Shown here: one piece after another, positions 1 through 9,262 of the stretch
How the letters are laid out: each line of letters opens with the position of its first letter
How positions within the stretch are numbered: the first letter of the stretch is position 1
Assembly: GCF_046297895.1 (NCBI RefSeq)
Contig: NZ_JBKBHC010000003.1
Location: forward strand, 348,220-412,219
Direction of reading: 5' to 3'
Origin: Ferrovibrio sp046297895
Lineage (GTDB): Bacteria > Pseudomonadota > Alphaproteobacteria > Ferrovibrionales > Ferrovibrionaceae
DNA length: 64,000 bases
Position numbers and translations under genes: made by a program
Notes under the pieces: generated by a model
What the model was told of the DNA's origin: nothing
The model's input: the letters and a program-made list of their open reading frames with translations, nothing else
Database searches by the model: none

Positions 1-66
1 TTTGTCGATTTCGTGACCGAACAGTTCCGCCGCCAGGACCTGACGAAACGCTTCTCGGCGATCTAG
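1..66 (+). CDS. C-terminal end of a gene cut by the window edge, possibly LysR-type regulator
   Basis: Frame 1 is open from the first base and stops at TAG (64-66), giving a 21-residue tail that begins FVDFVTEQF. A terminal F-x-D-F-x-x-x-x-F helix is common at the end of LysR-family substrate-binding domains, which is the only basis for the suggestion. The stop overlaps the stop of the convergent acyltransferase gene. Too little is present for a firm identity. Confidence 0.4.
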   Translation, partial: FVDFVTEQFRRQDLTKRFSAI

Positions 67-794
67 GCCTCCATCCCCGCCCGCGTCTCCGCTTCCAGCG
101 CCGCCTGCGCGGTCTCGATGTCGCTCTCCAGCCGCGTCATGAATGTCTCGCGGTCCAGCCCCGCTGGGATCGCTGGCAAAAAGCGCATCACGATGGTGCC
201 GGCCGGGCGCTTCAGGCCATGCTTGGGCCAGAAGAAGCCGGAATTGAGCGCCACCGGCACCACGGGGATCTTCAGGTCGCGATAGAGCGCCGCCACGCCG
301 GGCTGGTAATCGTGCGCCTGGCCGGGCAGGGTGCGCGTGCCCTGCGGGAAGATGATCAGCTTGCGGCCCTCGGCCACCGCGTCGCGCGCGCTTTTCAGCA
401 TGCTTTTAAGCGCCTTGGCGCCGCCTGAGCGGTCGACGGCGATCATGCCCTGGATGCGGCACAGCGCGCCGTAGATCGGGATGCGCAGCAATTCCTGCTT
501 CATCACGATGGCCGGGCCGCGAAACAGCGCCAGCACGATGGCGGTATCCCACAGCGACTGGTGCTTGGAGGCGATCAGCACCGCGCCCGGCGGCACGGTC
601 TCCATGCCCTCGATGCGATAGGTGATGCCCGCGATCAGACGCAGCAGGAGATTGATGCTGTCGGACCAGAATTTGCCGATGGCGAAGATATGCTCCCGCC
701 TGCCCAGTGCGAGCGGGATCAGGCTGTAGAACGCCACCAGCGTGCTCCAGCCCAGGAACAGGATCTGGAAGACCAGCCCGCGCAGCCAGCTCAT
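63..794 (-). CDS. plsC: 1-acyl-sn-glycerol-3-phosphate acyltransferase (PlsC family)
   Basis: 243 aa, the usual length for PlsC, which transfers an acyl chain to lysophosphatidic acid at the inner membrane to make phosphatidic acid. The HX4D catalytic motif is at His78-Asp83 (KHQSLWDTA). The second signature reads FPQGTRT, a variant of FPEGTR with Gln in place of Glu. A hydrophobic N-terminal segment (about residues 5-30) fits membrane anchoring. The gene overlaps the upstream YdcF-type gene by 4 bp and is the last gene of a leftward cluster running from ftsE. Acyl donor (acyl-ACP or acyl-CoA) cannot be told from sequence. Confidence 0.88.
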   Translation of the reverse strand: MSWLRGLVFQILFLGWSTLVAFYSLIPLALGRREHIFAIGKFWSDSINLLLRLIAGITYRIEGMETVPPGAVLIASKHQSLWDTAIVLALFRGPAIVMKQELLRIPIYGALCRIQGMIAVDRSGGAKALKSMLKSARDAVAEGRKLIIFPQGTRTLPGQAHDYQPGVAALYRDLKIPVVPVALNSGFFWPKHGLKRPAGTIVMRFLPAIPAGLDRETFMTRLESDIETAQAALEAETRAGMEA

Positions 795-1516
795 TCGACA
801 ACTTTCTGTTCAGGCGCCTTGCGCGCAGTACTCTCGGCTACCGTTTCCTCCAGCCAGTCGTCCAGATGCGCGCGCAGCAGGGCGGCCGCGTATTTGCTGT
901 ATTCGCCCAGCAGGAACAGCGTCGCCGTGCGACGCTGCCACCAATCCTCCACCCGCATGGCATCCGAGCGCACCGGATGCGGCAGCACGGCGATGTCGTC
1001 CAGGCGCCGGCGGAATTCCGCCATGGCACGCGGCATGTGATAGTTCGCCGTCACCACGCGCAAGGATTTGTAGCCGCGCGCCCGCGCCCAGCTCGCCGCC
1101 TCCACGGCGTTGCCCGCCGTATCCTCGGCCTCGAAACCCAGATCCACGCAGCAGTCGAACAGCATCTGCAGGTCGATGCCGCTCCAGCTATTCGAGGCCT
1201 GGGCCGAATCCGGCATGGCCGGAATCGCCGCCTGCATCAGCGAGGCCTTTGTCGTGGTGGGCGCCACGCCCGAGACCAGCAGGCGCTCGGCCTTGCCCTC
1301 ATGCAGCAGGCGCAGGGCCGAGCTTAAGCGCACCGCGCCGCCGGTCAGCACCACGATGGCATCGGTCTTCGCCTCGCTGTCGGGCGGGGTGAAGGTGTCC
1401 ACGCGGTCCAGATAGGCCAGCGCGCCGCCCAGCCACAGCAGGGCCACGGCGCAGAGCGCGACGGCCCAGCGGAACAGGCGGGTGGAAAGCGGGGTATCGG
1501 AACTACGGCGGGCCAT
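791..1516 (-). CDS. YdcF/SanA-family DUF218 membrane-anchored protein
   Basis: 241 aa. One N-terminal transmembrane helix (about residues 12-32) is followed by a DUF218 domain with the usual opening TDAIVVLTGG and a later segment containing RVVTANYHMPRA. DUF218 proteins (YdcF, SanA, ElyC) bind nucleotides or act in envelope homeostasis; the precise reaction is unknown. The start overlaps the end of the HAD phosphatase gene by 1 bp and the stop overlaps plsC, so translation is probably coupled. Family assignment is good; function is not resolved. Confidence 0.8.
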   Translation of the reverse strand: MARRSSDTPLSTRLFRWAVALCAVALLWLGGALAYLDRVDTFTPPDSEAKTDAIVVLTGGAVRLSSALRLLHEGKAERLLVSGVAPTTTKASLMQAAIPAMPDSAQASNSWSGIDLQMLFDCCVDLGFEAEDTAGNAVEAASWARARGYKSLRVVTANYHMPRAMAEFRRRLDDIAVLPHPVRSDAMRVEDWWQRRTATLFLLGEYSKYAAALLRAHLDDWLEETVAESTARKAPEQKVVE

Positions 1517-2079
1517 CAGGGTCGTGGTGTTTCGCTTTGTTCGTCCAGCAGGCGTGCCACCGCATCGGGCAGCGATTCGGCAATCGTCACCGGCAGCACG
1601 GCCTCTGGCAAGCCGGCGGCCTGGGTCTTTTTGCCCTTGCCGGTGCGCACCAGGATGCGGCGGCAGCCGGCGGCGGCGGCGGCCTGCAGGTCGGTGATCG
1701 CGTCGCCGATGAACACGGTTTCCTCCGGCGTGGCGCGGAACTGCCGCATCGCCTCGCGCAGCATGCCGGGGCCGGGCTTGCGCCGGTCGGTGACTGCCCA
1801 GGGCGGATCGGGGGCGAAGAAGATCGCGTCGATGCGGGCGCCGGCCGGCGCGATGCGGTCGCGCAGGTCGTCATGGATGCGGGCCAGCATCGCCTCGTCG
1901 ATGATGCCCTTGCCCACGCAGGCCTGGTTGGTGCAGAGCGCCACCGGCCAGCCGCGCGCGTTCAGCCGCGCAATCGCCTCGCCCACGCCGGGCAGCAGGA
2001 TCAGCTCGGCGGGCGACTTCACGTAATCGTCGGGATAATCCTGGTTCAGCACGCCGTCGCGGTCCAAGAGGATCAGCAT
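1516..2079 (-). CDS. HAD-IIIA family phosphatase, GmhB/histidinol-phosphatase-like
   Basis: 187 aa. HAD motif I is LLDRDGVLNQD with nucleophile Asp6 and acid Asp8. The central RRKPGPGM and the late VFIGDAITDLQAA motif match the HAD-IIIA group that includes D-glycero-beta-D-manno-heptose-1,7-bisphosphate 7-phosphatase (GmhB). The four zinc-binding cysteines typical of canonical GmhB are absent: the loop reads FFAPDPPWAVTDRRKP. Substrate is therefore less certain than the fold. It sits 7 bp downstream of ftsX in the same leftward cluster. Confidence 0.75.
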   Translation of the reverse strand: MLILLDRDGVLNQDYPDDYVKSPAELILLPGVGEAIARLNARGWPVALCTNQACVGKGIIDEAMLARIHDDLRDRIAPAGARIDAIFFAPDPPWAVTDRRKPGPGMLREAMRQFRATPEETVFIGDAITDLQAAAAAGCRRILVRTGKGKKTQAAGLPEAVLPVTIAESLPDAVARLLDEQSETPRP

Positions 2080-2086
2080 TCTCGCC

Positions 2087-2974
2087 TCAGATCATGGCGC
2101 GCAGCGCGCCCAGAACGGTCAGCCGCGCGGTGAAGATGGCCAGCAGCAATGCCGCCAGCGGCAGCGCCAGCAACGCCAGCCAGTGCCACCAGGCCATGCC
2201 CATGCCGGGCAGCAGCCCCGCGCCCACGCCGCCGGCCAGGAACTGGATCGCCAGCAGGATGATGATCGCCAGCACCACGCCGCCCGCGCCGCCCTGTATC
2301 GCCTGGCGCGCCACATGGCGCTGGAACTGCTTGGCGATATAGCCGTCCTCGGCGCCGATCAGGTGCAGCAGCTCGATGGTGTCGCGCCGCGCGGCCAGGC
2401 CCGCCCGCGTGGCGAAGATCACCATCGCCGCCAGCGCCAGCCCCACCAGCAGCACGATGCCGCCCCCTAAGCTCTGCAGCAGGCGGCCCAACTGCACCAG
2501 GCGGTCGAGCCAGGGCTTGGGGTCGTCGATGCGCGCGCCCGGCACGGCATTCTGCAGCCGCGCGCTCAAGGCATCCACCGACAGGGCGGCATTGTCGGCG
2601 AGCGTCACGTCGATCAGGCCGGGCAGCGGCAGGTCGGCCTCCAGCGCGTCGCGGCCCAGCCAGGGTTGCAGCAGGGCCTCCACGGCGGCGCGCGGCAGGG
2701 CCTGCGCGCTCTGCACGCCCGGCACGCCGCGCAACACTGCGATGGCGGCGTCCACGCGCGGCTGCATCGGCTGGCCCGGCCGGTCGGCGATCTGCACGGT
2801 CAGCTTCGCCGACACGCCGCGCCGCCAGCCCTCGATGCTGCCGCCCAGCGCCAATGCGCCGGCCAGGCTGAGCGCAGCGAGAAACACCATCACCGCCAGC
2901 GCCCAGGGTAAAAAGCGCGTGCCGGAATCGGCTTCGAGCTGCAGGTCGGAGGTCGCGCGGCGCTTTTTCGTCAT
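2087..2974 (-). CDS. ftsX: Cell-division ABC transporter permease FtsX
   Basis: 295 aa. The topology is that of FtsX: a cytoplasmic N-terminus, one transmembrane helix (about residues 25-45), a large periplasmic domain (about 50-165), then three C-terminal helices. FtsX pairs with the ATPase FtsE and transmits a signal across the membrane to cell-wall hydrolase regulators at the septum. The start overlaps the end of ftsE by 4 bp, the classic ftsEX arrangement. The flanking gene order is commonly seen in alphaproteobacteria. Confidence 0.88.
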   Translation of the reverse strand: MTKKRRATSDLQLEADSGTRFLPWALAVMVFLAALSLAGALALGGSIEGWRRGVSAKLTVQIADRPGQPMQPRVDAAIAVLRGVPGVQSAQALPRAAVEALLQPWLGRDALEADLPLPGLIDVTLADNAALSVDALSARLQNAVPGARIDDPKPWLDRLVQLGRLLQSLGGGIVLLVGLALAAMVIFATRAGLAARRDTIELLHLIGAEDGYIAKQFQRHVARQAIQGGAGGVVLAIIILLAIQFLAGGVGAGLLPGMGMAWWHWLALLALPLAALLLAIFTARLTVLGALRAMI

Positions 2975-3639
2975 GCCGCGTTCCTCTCGATGGCAAGCTG
3001 CCCGCCGCGCAGGCGCATGACGGGAAACCGGAACTGCTGCAGCAGTTGCGTGTCGTGGGTGGCCAGCACCACCGCCGTGCCCAGCTTGTTGAGTTCAACG
3101 AACAGGTACATCAGCCGCTGCGCCATGTCGGCATCCACGTTGCCGGTGGGTTCGTCGGCCAGCAGCAGGCTGGGCCGCGCGATCACGGCACGCGCAATCG
3201 CCACGCGCTGCTTCTCGCCGCCCGACAGCGTGGCCGGCCGCGCCTCCAGCCGGTCGCCCAGCCCCACCCAGGTCAGCAATTCCGCCACATGGTCGCGCGT
3301 GCGTTTTTCGTCGGCGCCGGCGATGCGCAGCGGCAGAGCCACGTTGTCCAGCGCGGTCAGGTGGTCGAGCAGGCGGAAATCCTGGAACACCACCCCGATC
3401 CGCCGGCGCAGCATCGGCAGGGCAGCCCGGCTGGCGGTGGAGACATCCTGGCCAAACATGGTGATCAGGCCCCGGCTGGGGCGCTGGGCCAGGTAAAGCA
3501 GTTTCAGCAGCGAGGTCTTGCCCGCCCCGCTGGGGCCGGCCAGGAAATGGAACGAGCCGGCCGCCAATTCGAAGCTGACATCCCGCAATACCTCGGGTCC
3601 GGGGCCGTACCGCATGCCGACATTCTGGAAACGCACCAA
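2971..3639 (-). CDS. ftsE: Cell-division ATP-binding protein FtsE
   Basis: 222 aa from a TTG start at 3639, the usual FtsE length. Walker A is GPSGAGKT (about residues 35-42), the ABC signature is LSGGEKQR and Walker B is LLLADEPTG. The open frame extends 53 codons further upstream, but that extension would overlap the divergent zinc-ribbon gene. GGGAG lies 8 nt before the TTG and the protein then begins MVRFQNV, as in most FtsE. The adjacent GTG at 3636 is an alternative. Forms a complex with FtsX at the division site. Confidence 0.88.
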   Translation of the reverse strand: MVRFQNVGMRYGPGPEVLRDVSFELAAGSFHFLAGPSGAGKTSLLKLLYLAQRPSRGLITMFGQDVSTASRAALPMLRRRIGVVFQDFRLLDHLTALDNVALPLRIAGADEKRTRDHVAELLTWVGLGDRLEARPATLSGGEKQRVAIARAVIARPSLLLADEPTGNVDADMAQRLMYLFVELNKLGTAVVLATHDTQLLQQFRFPVMRLRGGQLAIERNAA

Positions 3640-3769
3640 GCCCGAATCTCCCAATGCCTTGCGCGCCAATATCTTGCGGGGAAGTAGCCTTGCTTCGGCA
3701 GCCCCGTCCGTCCTATAAGGGAAAGCATCCGGAAACGCAAAAGGGGCTGGCTTCAGGCAGTTCTCAGGC

Positions 3770-4753
3770 ATGATCCTCACCTGCCCAAGCTGCGCCACGC
3801 GGTTTCACGTCGATCCCACGGACTTTGGCCCGGCACCGCGCAAAGTGCGGTGTTCGCGCTGCCGCGCGGTTTGGAACCAGGACCCGCTGCCCGAGCCCGA
3901 ACCCGAGACTCCGCCGCCGCCCGCCCCGGCCCCCGGCAAGGCCGGGATGAAGGCCCCGGCCGCCCCGGAACCCCCGGCGCCGGACGATGACTGGGAACCG
4001 CCCCCGCCGCCCGGCGGCGCGCCGCCACCGCCCGAGCGGGTTGCCCGGCCCGAACCGCCGCCACCGCCAGTCCCGCCGCCCGCCGACCTGGCCCCCGATC
4101 TGGCCCCGCCGCCGCCGCGCATCAGCGGTTTCGACGAGGATGACGACGATCTGCTGCTGACCGACCGGCCGCCGCTGCATCCCCCGCTGGACGAGCCGTC
4201 CTCCGGCGAGGGCCTGGACGACGACCCCGACGAGGTGCTGAACCGCCGCCGCGCCCGCCTGGCCGAGGCGGGGGTGCAGCGTCCGCCCTCGAAACCGCGC
4301 AAGCAGCGGTCCTGGGCCTGGCTCGGCTGGCTGCTGCTGTTCGCCCTGCTTGGCGGCGCGGGCTATGGCGGCTATGCCAAGCGCGCCGAACTGATCGCCT
4401 TCTATCCGCCGCTCGCCAAGCTGTACCAGGCCGTTGGTCTGCCGGTGGAAACGGCGGAGTGGCTCGGGCTGGAACTGCACGGCCTGAAATCCGCCACCAT
4501 CCTTGAAGGCGGCCAGACCCGAATCGCCGTCTCGGGCGACGTGGTGAATGTCGGCGACATCGAGCGGCCGCTGCCGGCCTTGCGTGTTGCCATGCGCGGA
4601 GCCGGCGGCCAGGAACTGGCCAGCTATACCCTGCAGCTCGAACAGAGCAGCATCGCCGCCGGCGAAAAGCTCAGCTTCGATGTGAAGCTGCCGGCGCCGC
4701 GCGAGGAAGTCACCGATCTCGAAGTGGCTTTCGCCAGCCATCCGCCCCAGTAA
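3770..4753 (+). CDS. MJ0042-type zinc-ribbon membrane protein (DUF3426-like C-terminus)
   Basis: 327 aa. The N-terminus carries a four-cysteine zinc ribbon (Cys5, Cys8, Cys28, Cys31) of the MJ0042 type. A long Pro/Glu-rich linker (about residues 42-140) follows, then one transmembrane helix (about 184-205) and a C-terminal domain with the FYPPLAKLYQAVGLPVE segment seen in DUF3426 proteins. These are widespread in proteobacteria with no established function. The gene is divergent from ftsE with about 130 bp between starts. The proline-rich tract is strongly GC-skewed. Confidence 0.8.
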   Translation: MILTCPSCATRFHVDPTDFGPAPRKVRCSRCRAVWNQDPLPEPEPETPPPPAPAPGKAGMKAPAAPEPPAPDDDWEPPPPPGGAPPPPERVARPEPPPPPVPPPADLAPDLAPPPPRISGFDEDDDDLLLTDRPPLHPPLDEPSSGEGLDDDPDEVLNRRRARLAEAGVQRPPSKPRKQRSWAWLGWLLLFALLGGAGYGGYAKRAELIAFYPPLAKLYQAVGLPVETAEWLGLELHGLKSATILEGGQTRIAVSGDVVNVGDIERPLPALRVAMRGAGGQELASYTLQLEQSSIAAGEKLSFDVKLPAPREEVTDLEVAFASHPPQ

Positions 4754-4970
4754 AGGCCTTCGCAGCAGCGGCCTTCGGCAGTCGCAGCCAGGCGCCGCCG
4801 CGGTTGTGCGTGCACGGCCTATTTGCGCGTTTCTGCTCGCCCCGAATCGGTGTTAGGGTTTGGCGTGGGCTGCGGCATCGGTATGCCGGGCCCAACCAAG
4901 CTGTTCCAGAACAGGGGGCTGCCCCGGGCGAGAAGCCGCCGCAAAGTCGGGCAGCCAGCGGCGAGGGACC

Positions 4971-5345
4971 ATGGCGCGGATTTTGGTCGCCGAAGACGAA
5001 GTGGCCGTGCGCGAATTCATCCGGCGGGTGCTGGAGGCGCGCGGGCATGAAACCGTCGTTACGCCGGATGGCGCCGAAGCCCTGCGCCAGCTTAATCGCG
5101 CCAGCTTCGATCTGCTGCTGGCCGACATTGCCATGCCCAACATGGACGGTATCGAACTCGCGCTGAAGGCGGCGCGCGACTGGCCGCGGCTCACCATACT
5201 GCTGATGTCGGGCGTGGCGATGGAACGTCGGCGCGCCCACGGCATCGGCCAGTTCGCCAACGCCGTGCTGCGCAAGCCCTTCACCATGGTCGATCTGGTG
5301 CAGGCGGTGGAGGCCGCGCTGGAAGCCGACGTCGACGCGGATTAG
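4971..5345 (+). CDS. cpdR: Single-domain response regulator, CpdR-like
   Basis: 124 aa from ATG 4971, chosen because the protein then opens MARILVAEDE, the normal receiver start; the longer frame (from 4860) has no receiver homology. The acidic pocket is Glu8-Asp9 and the phosphoacceptor is Asp52 in LLLADIAMPNMDGIEL; Lys is in LRKPFT. There is no output domain. Overall it matches CpdR, which in Caulobacter controls ClpXP localisation and degradation through CckA-ChpT phosphotransfer. Stand-alone receivers are numerous, so the cpdR name is probable rather than certain. Confidence 0.75.
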   Translation: MARILVAEDEVAVREFIRRVLEARGHETVVTPDGAEALRQLNRASFDLLLADIAMPNMDGIELALKAARDWPRLTILLMSGVAMERRRAHGIGQFANAVLRKPFTMVDLVQAVEAALEADVDAD

Positions 5346-5389
5346 GGACATCACACTCCGACCATGACGGCCGTGCGTGGGTGCGGACC

Positions 5390-7987
5390 TCAGAACCGCC
5401 GCAGCAGGCGTTCCAGGTAGTCCAGCTCCACCGGCGGGCGTTCGCGGTTGCCGGCGCGGCGCTGCAGCTCTTCCAGGATGCGGCGGGCGCGTTCCACCGG
5501 GGCCATGTCGGGCACGGCGGTGGCCTCGCCGGCATTCTCATAGCCGGTGGTGTTGCGGCCGAGCGGATCGCGCACCTGATTGCGCTGGTTCTGCCGCGAA
5601 TCCGCCGAGGGCGCCTGGCCATCGGGGTTGCCGCGCTGGGCCTGCTGCATCTGGTTCAGGCCCTGGCGCAGCTGGTCCAGCGCGTCGGTCTGTCCCTGCA
5701 TCGCCTCGCCCGGCTCGCCGCGGCGTAAGGATTCGCGCGCGTCCCGCATCGCGCGGTCGGCCCGGCCGAGCTGGTCGGGAATCGGCATGCCGCGTTCGCC
5801 CAGCCGGTTCATCATCTCGCCCAGGCGCCGGCGCAATTCCTCCTGCTGGCGCGCATCGGCCTCGTTCTCGCCGCCCGGCTGGCCCGGCTGTCCGGGCTGG
5901 TTGCCGCGGCCGTATTGCTGGCTGCGGCGGAAGCTGCGGTCCAGCAACTGCTGCTGCTGGCGCATCATGTCGCCGAATTCCTGCATCATCTGGCCCATCT
6001 GGCCCTGGCCGCGCTGGCCCCGCTGCCCGCGCTGGTTCTGGCGGCCCTCGGGCGCGATTGCCAGCCGGCCGTTCTTCATCGCCTCCAGCATGCGCTGCAT
6101 CTGCTGCAGCATGTCGCGCGCCTGGTCTCGGTCGCCCATCCGCGCCATGTCCTGCGCCTGGTCCATCATGTCCTGCAGGTCCTCGCCGGACATGCCTTCC
6201 TCGTCCTCGCCCAATTCCTCGGGCTGCTCGCCGCGCGCCAGCCGCTCCAGCGCATCCTGCAGCATCTGCTCCAGCATGCGGTCCATCGCCTCGCGCAGTT
6301 CCTGCATCAGCCGCTGGATCTCTTCGTCATCGGCATTGCGGTCGATGGCATCCTGCAGCCGGTCCATCAGCGCCTGGAAGTCGCGCTCGTTCTGGCTGGT
6401 ACGGCCCTCTTCGATATGCAGGGCGGTCTGCCACAGCAGGTCCTGCACGGCGGCTACCGATGCGGCGCTGCGGTTCATGCGCAGCCGTGCCGCCGCCATG
6501 CGCAGGCCCAGATGCGCGGTCACGTCGTCGCGATAGCGTTCCGGCGCCAGGCTCAGGCCGTTCAGCGCCGTCACCACGCGCTGCCATTGCCCGGGCTTCA
6601 GCGCCAGCTCGCGGCGCTGCTCGACGATGGCCTTGGCCACCGGATGCAGGAACCGCCGCGCCGGCAGCGTCGCGACCACTGCCTCGCTGCGGCCCGCCTG
6701 GCCCAGGGCGTCGGTTGCCACCAGCGTCATCGCCACCTGCAGCCCGGCCCAGGGATGGGCGGTGAAATCGAAATTCTGCGTGGCGTTCACCGCACCGGCG
6801 CCGGCCGGCGGCGCCGGCCAGTCCACGCTCTGCGTCTGCTCGGCGCCCTCGCGGCGCATCTCGATGCGCAGGCTCTGGATGCCGTAATCGTCCTCGCCCT
6901 CGAAGGCGATTTCCAGGTCCCCGCGCTTGCCCGGCTTGGGTTCGCCGGCAAAGGCCACCACGGGTGGCAGATCGGGCACCATGCGCAGCGGCCATTCGGC
7001 ATAGATCTTGTCGCGCCGGTCCAGCACCAGCTTCGGATCGTTGCCCTGGGTCAGGTCCAGCGCCAGGTCGATCTCGCCGTTGCGCGCATCGATGGCATGC
7101 AGCGCCTGATCGGCATTGCCGAAGCGCAACCTGAAGCCGTCCGGCGGCGCGGCCAGCCGCAGTTTCAGCAGGCTGCCGGCCGGCACGGGAATGGCGGCGG
7201 CCGCATCGCTGCCGGCGCTGGCGGGCTGCTGCGCCGTCTGTACCGGCTTGCCGTCGCGGCTGAGGAACAGCGGCGGCTTGGCGGTATAGGCGGGCGGCGT
7301 GATCCAGGCATCCAGCATCAGTGCGGTGCCGGGCGGCAGCGCGCTGCCGGGATTGAGCGTGTCGGCAATGCGCTGGGCGCGATCCTCGCCCGGGCTGGCC
7401 CAGGCCACGATCAGCAGCAGGCCCAGCGCCACGCGCAGGCCCCAGGTATCGCGGCGCCACCAGCCGGCTTCCGGCGTGCCGACGCGCACGGCGGCCAGTT
7501 TCTCCAGCGCGCGGCGGCGATGCAGGGCCCACAGCGCCTGGGCGATGGGATCCTGCTGCTCGGCGGCCAGCCGGTCGGCGGCGGCTTCCAGCGGCCGATG
7601 CTCCAGCAGGTTCACGCGCTCCAGCCGGCGCATCGCGGCGGCGCGCTCGGGCCAGCGCAAGCGGCGCAGGTTATGCCACAGCGCGGCCAGGATGCCGCCG
7701 GCGAAACCGGCCAGCGCCAGCCAGTGCAGCCAGACCGGCAGGAAGCGCCAGACATCGAATCCGGCCAGGATCAGGAACACCGCCAGCAGGCCGGCGGCCG
7801 GCATCAGGGCGGGCCAGAAGTTTTCCCAGAACAGGGCGGCGCGGGCAAAGGCCAGCCGGCGTTCCAGTTCGGGAGACAGGCCCGAGGAGAAACCCGGCGG
7901 CAGGGCGGAATCCAGCGCGCGGCCGGAGACCCGGTCTCCGACCGGATCCGAATCCTCAGACCCTATCCCTGCGCCTCGCTGAACCAT
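5390..7987 (-). CDS. TIGR02302 family (DUF4175) membrane protein
   Basis: 865 aa. The N-terminal third has three membrane segments (roughly residues 50-115 and 185-205). Next comes a beta-rich region, and the last 300 residues are highly charged and helical, rich in Gln/Met/Glu/Arg repeats such as MQQLLDRS-like and RGQRGQRGQGQ stretches. This is the architecture of the alphaproteobacterial TIGR02302 family, whose function is unknown. It overlaps the end of lysA by 25 bp and ends the lysA-led leftward cluster, as commonly seen in related genomes. Confidence 0.8.
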   Translation of the reverse strand: MVQRGAGIGSEDSDPVGDRVSGRALDSALPPGFSSGLSPELERRLAFARAALFWENFWPALMPAAGLLAVFLILAGFDVWRFLPVWLHWLALAGFAGGILAALWHNLRRLRWPERAAAMRRLERVNLLEHRPLEAAADRLAAEQQDPIAQALWALHRRRALEKLAAVRVGTPEAGWWRRDTWGLRVALGLLLIVAWASPGEDRAQRIADTLNPGSALPPGTALMLDAWITPPAYTAKPPLFLSRDGKPVQTAQQPASAGSDAAAAIPVPAGSLLKLRLAAPPDGFRLRFGNADQALHAIDARNGEIDLALDLTQGNDPKLVLDRRDKIYAEWPLRMVPDLPPVVAFAGEPKPGKRGDLEIAFEGEDDYGIQSLRIEMRREGAEQTQSVDWPAPPAGAGAVNATQNFDFTAHPWAGLQVAMTLVATDALGQAGRSEAVVATLPARRFLHPVAKAIVEQRRELALKPGQWQRVVTALNGLSLAPERYRDDVTAHLGLRMAAARLRMNRSAASVAAVQDLLWQTALHIEEGRTSQNERDFQALMDRLQDAIDRNADDEEIQRLMQELREAMDRMLEQMLQDALERLARGEQPEELGEDEEGMSGEDLQDMMDQAQDMARMGDRDQARDMLQQMQRMLEAMKNGRLAIAPEGRQNQRGQRGQRGQGQMGQMMQEFGDMMRQQQQLLDRSFRRSQQYGRGNQPGQPGQPGGENEADARQQEELRRRLGEMMNRLGERGMPIPDQLGRADRAMRDARESLRRGEPGEAMQGQTDALDQLRQGLNQMQQAQRGNPDGQAPSADSRQNQRNQVRDPLGRNTTGYENAGEATAVPDMAPVERARRILEELQRRAGNRERPPVELDYLERLLRRF

Positions 7988-9255
7988 CCCGGCATCGTCT
8001 CCAAAGCCGTCATCTCATCGATGCTAGGGCGACGCCGTACGATGGCAAACCTGTCGCCATGGACCAGCACCTCGGGCGCCAGCGGGCGCGCGTTGTAGGT
8101 GGAGGCCATGGCGGAACTATACGCACCGGCTGACAGGATGGCGAGTAAATCCCCCGCGACCACGGGCGGCATCGGGCGCCCTTCGGCGAAGGTGTCGCCG
8201 GTCTCGCAGATCGGGCCCACGATATCCACTGGCGCCAGTTCCGCGCCGTTTTCCGGCTCTTTCACCGGCACGATGCGGTGAAAGGCCTCGTACATCGCCG
8301 GCCGGATCAGGTCGTTCATGCCGGAATCGAGGATCAGGAAGGTCTTTTCCTCTGCCTGTTTCACATATTCCACGCGGGTCAGCAGCAGGCCGGCATTGCC
8401 GACCAGGAACCGGCCCGGCTCCAGCGCCACGGCGCAGCCCAGCGGCAGGATATGCTTGCGCACCATGGCGGCGTAAAGCTGCGGATCGGGCGCCGTCTCG
8501 TCGTCGTAGCGGATGCCTAGGCCGCCGCCCAGGTCGACGCGGCGGATGTTGTGGCCGGCACCGCGCAACGCGGTCACCAGTTCGGCGAGGCGGATGAAGG
8601 TGGCTTCATAAGGCGCCAGATCGGTGAGCTGGCTGCCGATATGCACATGCACGCCCACCACCTCGATGCCCGGCAGGCTGGCGGCCAGGGCATAGACCTC
8701 CTGGGCGCGGCGATAGGAAATGCCGAACTTGTTTTCGGCCTTGCCGGTGGTGATCTTCTTGTGCGTCTTGGCATCCACGTCGGGATTGATGCGGATCGCC
8801 ACCGGCGCCTTCACGCCCAGGCCGCTGGCGACCTCCGACAGCACCTGCAGTTCGGCTTCCGATTCCACGTTGAACTGCGCGATGCCGGTATTGCCGGCCT
8901 TCAGGCCCAGCATCATTTCCGCGCGCGTCTTGCCCACGCCGGCGAAGATGATCTTGCCCGGAGGGATGCCGGCCTTTATGGCCAGCTGCAATTCGCCGCC
9001 CGACACCACGTCGGCGCCGGCGCCCAGCGATCCGAAATGGCGCAGCACCGAAAGATTGGAATTGGCCTTCATCGCATAGGCGATCAGGCAGTCGATGCCG
9101 GCAAAGGCATCGGCCAGGCTGCGATACTGCTTGGTCAGCGCATCAGACGAATAGACATAGGCCGGCGTGCCGACGGCTTCGGCGATGGCATGGAGATTGA
9201 CGCCTTCGGCATGCAGGACGCCGTCGCGATAGTCGAACCAGGGCAGACCGGTCAT
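7963..9255 (-). CDS. lysA: Diaminopimelate decarboxylase LysA
   Basis: 430 aa from ATG 9255. It decarboxylates meso-diaminopimelate to L-lysine using PLP; Lys63 in AYAMKANSN is the expected Schiff-base lysine. The glycine-rich phosphate-binding loop VDLGGGLGI and the C-terminal CETGDTF motif (Cys-Glu-x-Gly-Asp at the dimer interface) are both present. The open frame continues far upstream, but that extension overlaps the lipoprotein and argH genes and lacks homology. Located 8 bp downstream of a small lipoprotein gene. Confidence 0.93.
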   Translation of the reverse strand: MTGLPWFDYRDGVLHAEGVNLHAIAEAVGTPAYVYSSDALTKQYRSLADAFAGIDCLIAYAMKANSNLSVLRHFGSLGAGADVVSGGELQLAIKAGIPPGKIIFAGVGKTRAEMMLGLKAGNTGIAQFNVESEAELQVLSEVASGLGVKAPVAIRINPDVDAKTHKKITTGKAENKFGISYRRAQEVYALAASLPGIEVVGVHVHIGSQLTDLAPYEATFIRLAELVTALRGAGHNIRRVDLGGGLGIRYDDETAPDPQLYAAMVRKHILPLGCAVALEPGRFLVGNAGLLLTRVEYVKQAEEKTFLILDSGMNDLIRPAMYEAFHRIVPVKEPENGAELAPVDIVGPICETGDTFAEGRPMPPVVAGDLLAILSAGAYSSAMASTYNARPLAPEVLVHGDRFAIVRRRPSIDEMTALETMPGWFSEAQG

Positions 9256-9262
9256 GAATAAC

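Noticed and set aside
5377..6765. Large plus-strand frames opposite the TIGR02302 gene, up to 727 codons at 5915-8098
   Set aside because: Low-complexity Ala/Gln/His/Arg translations, antisense of a family-matched gene; typical GC-rich shadows.
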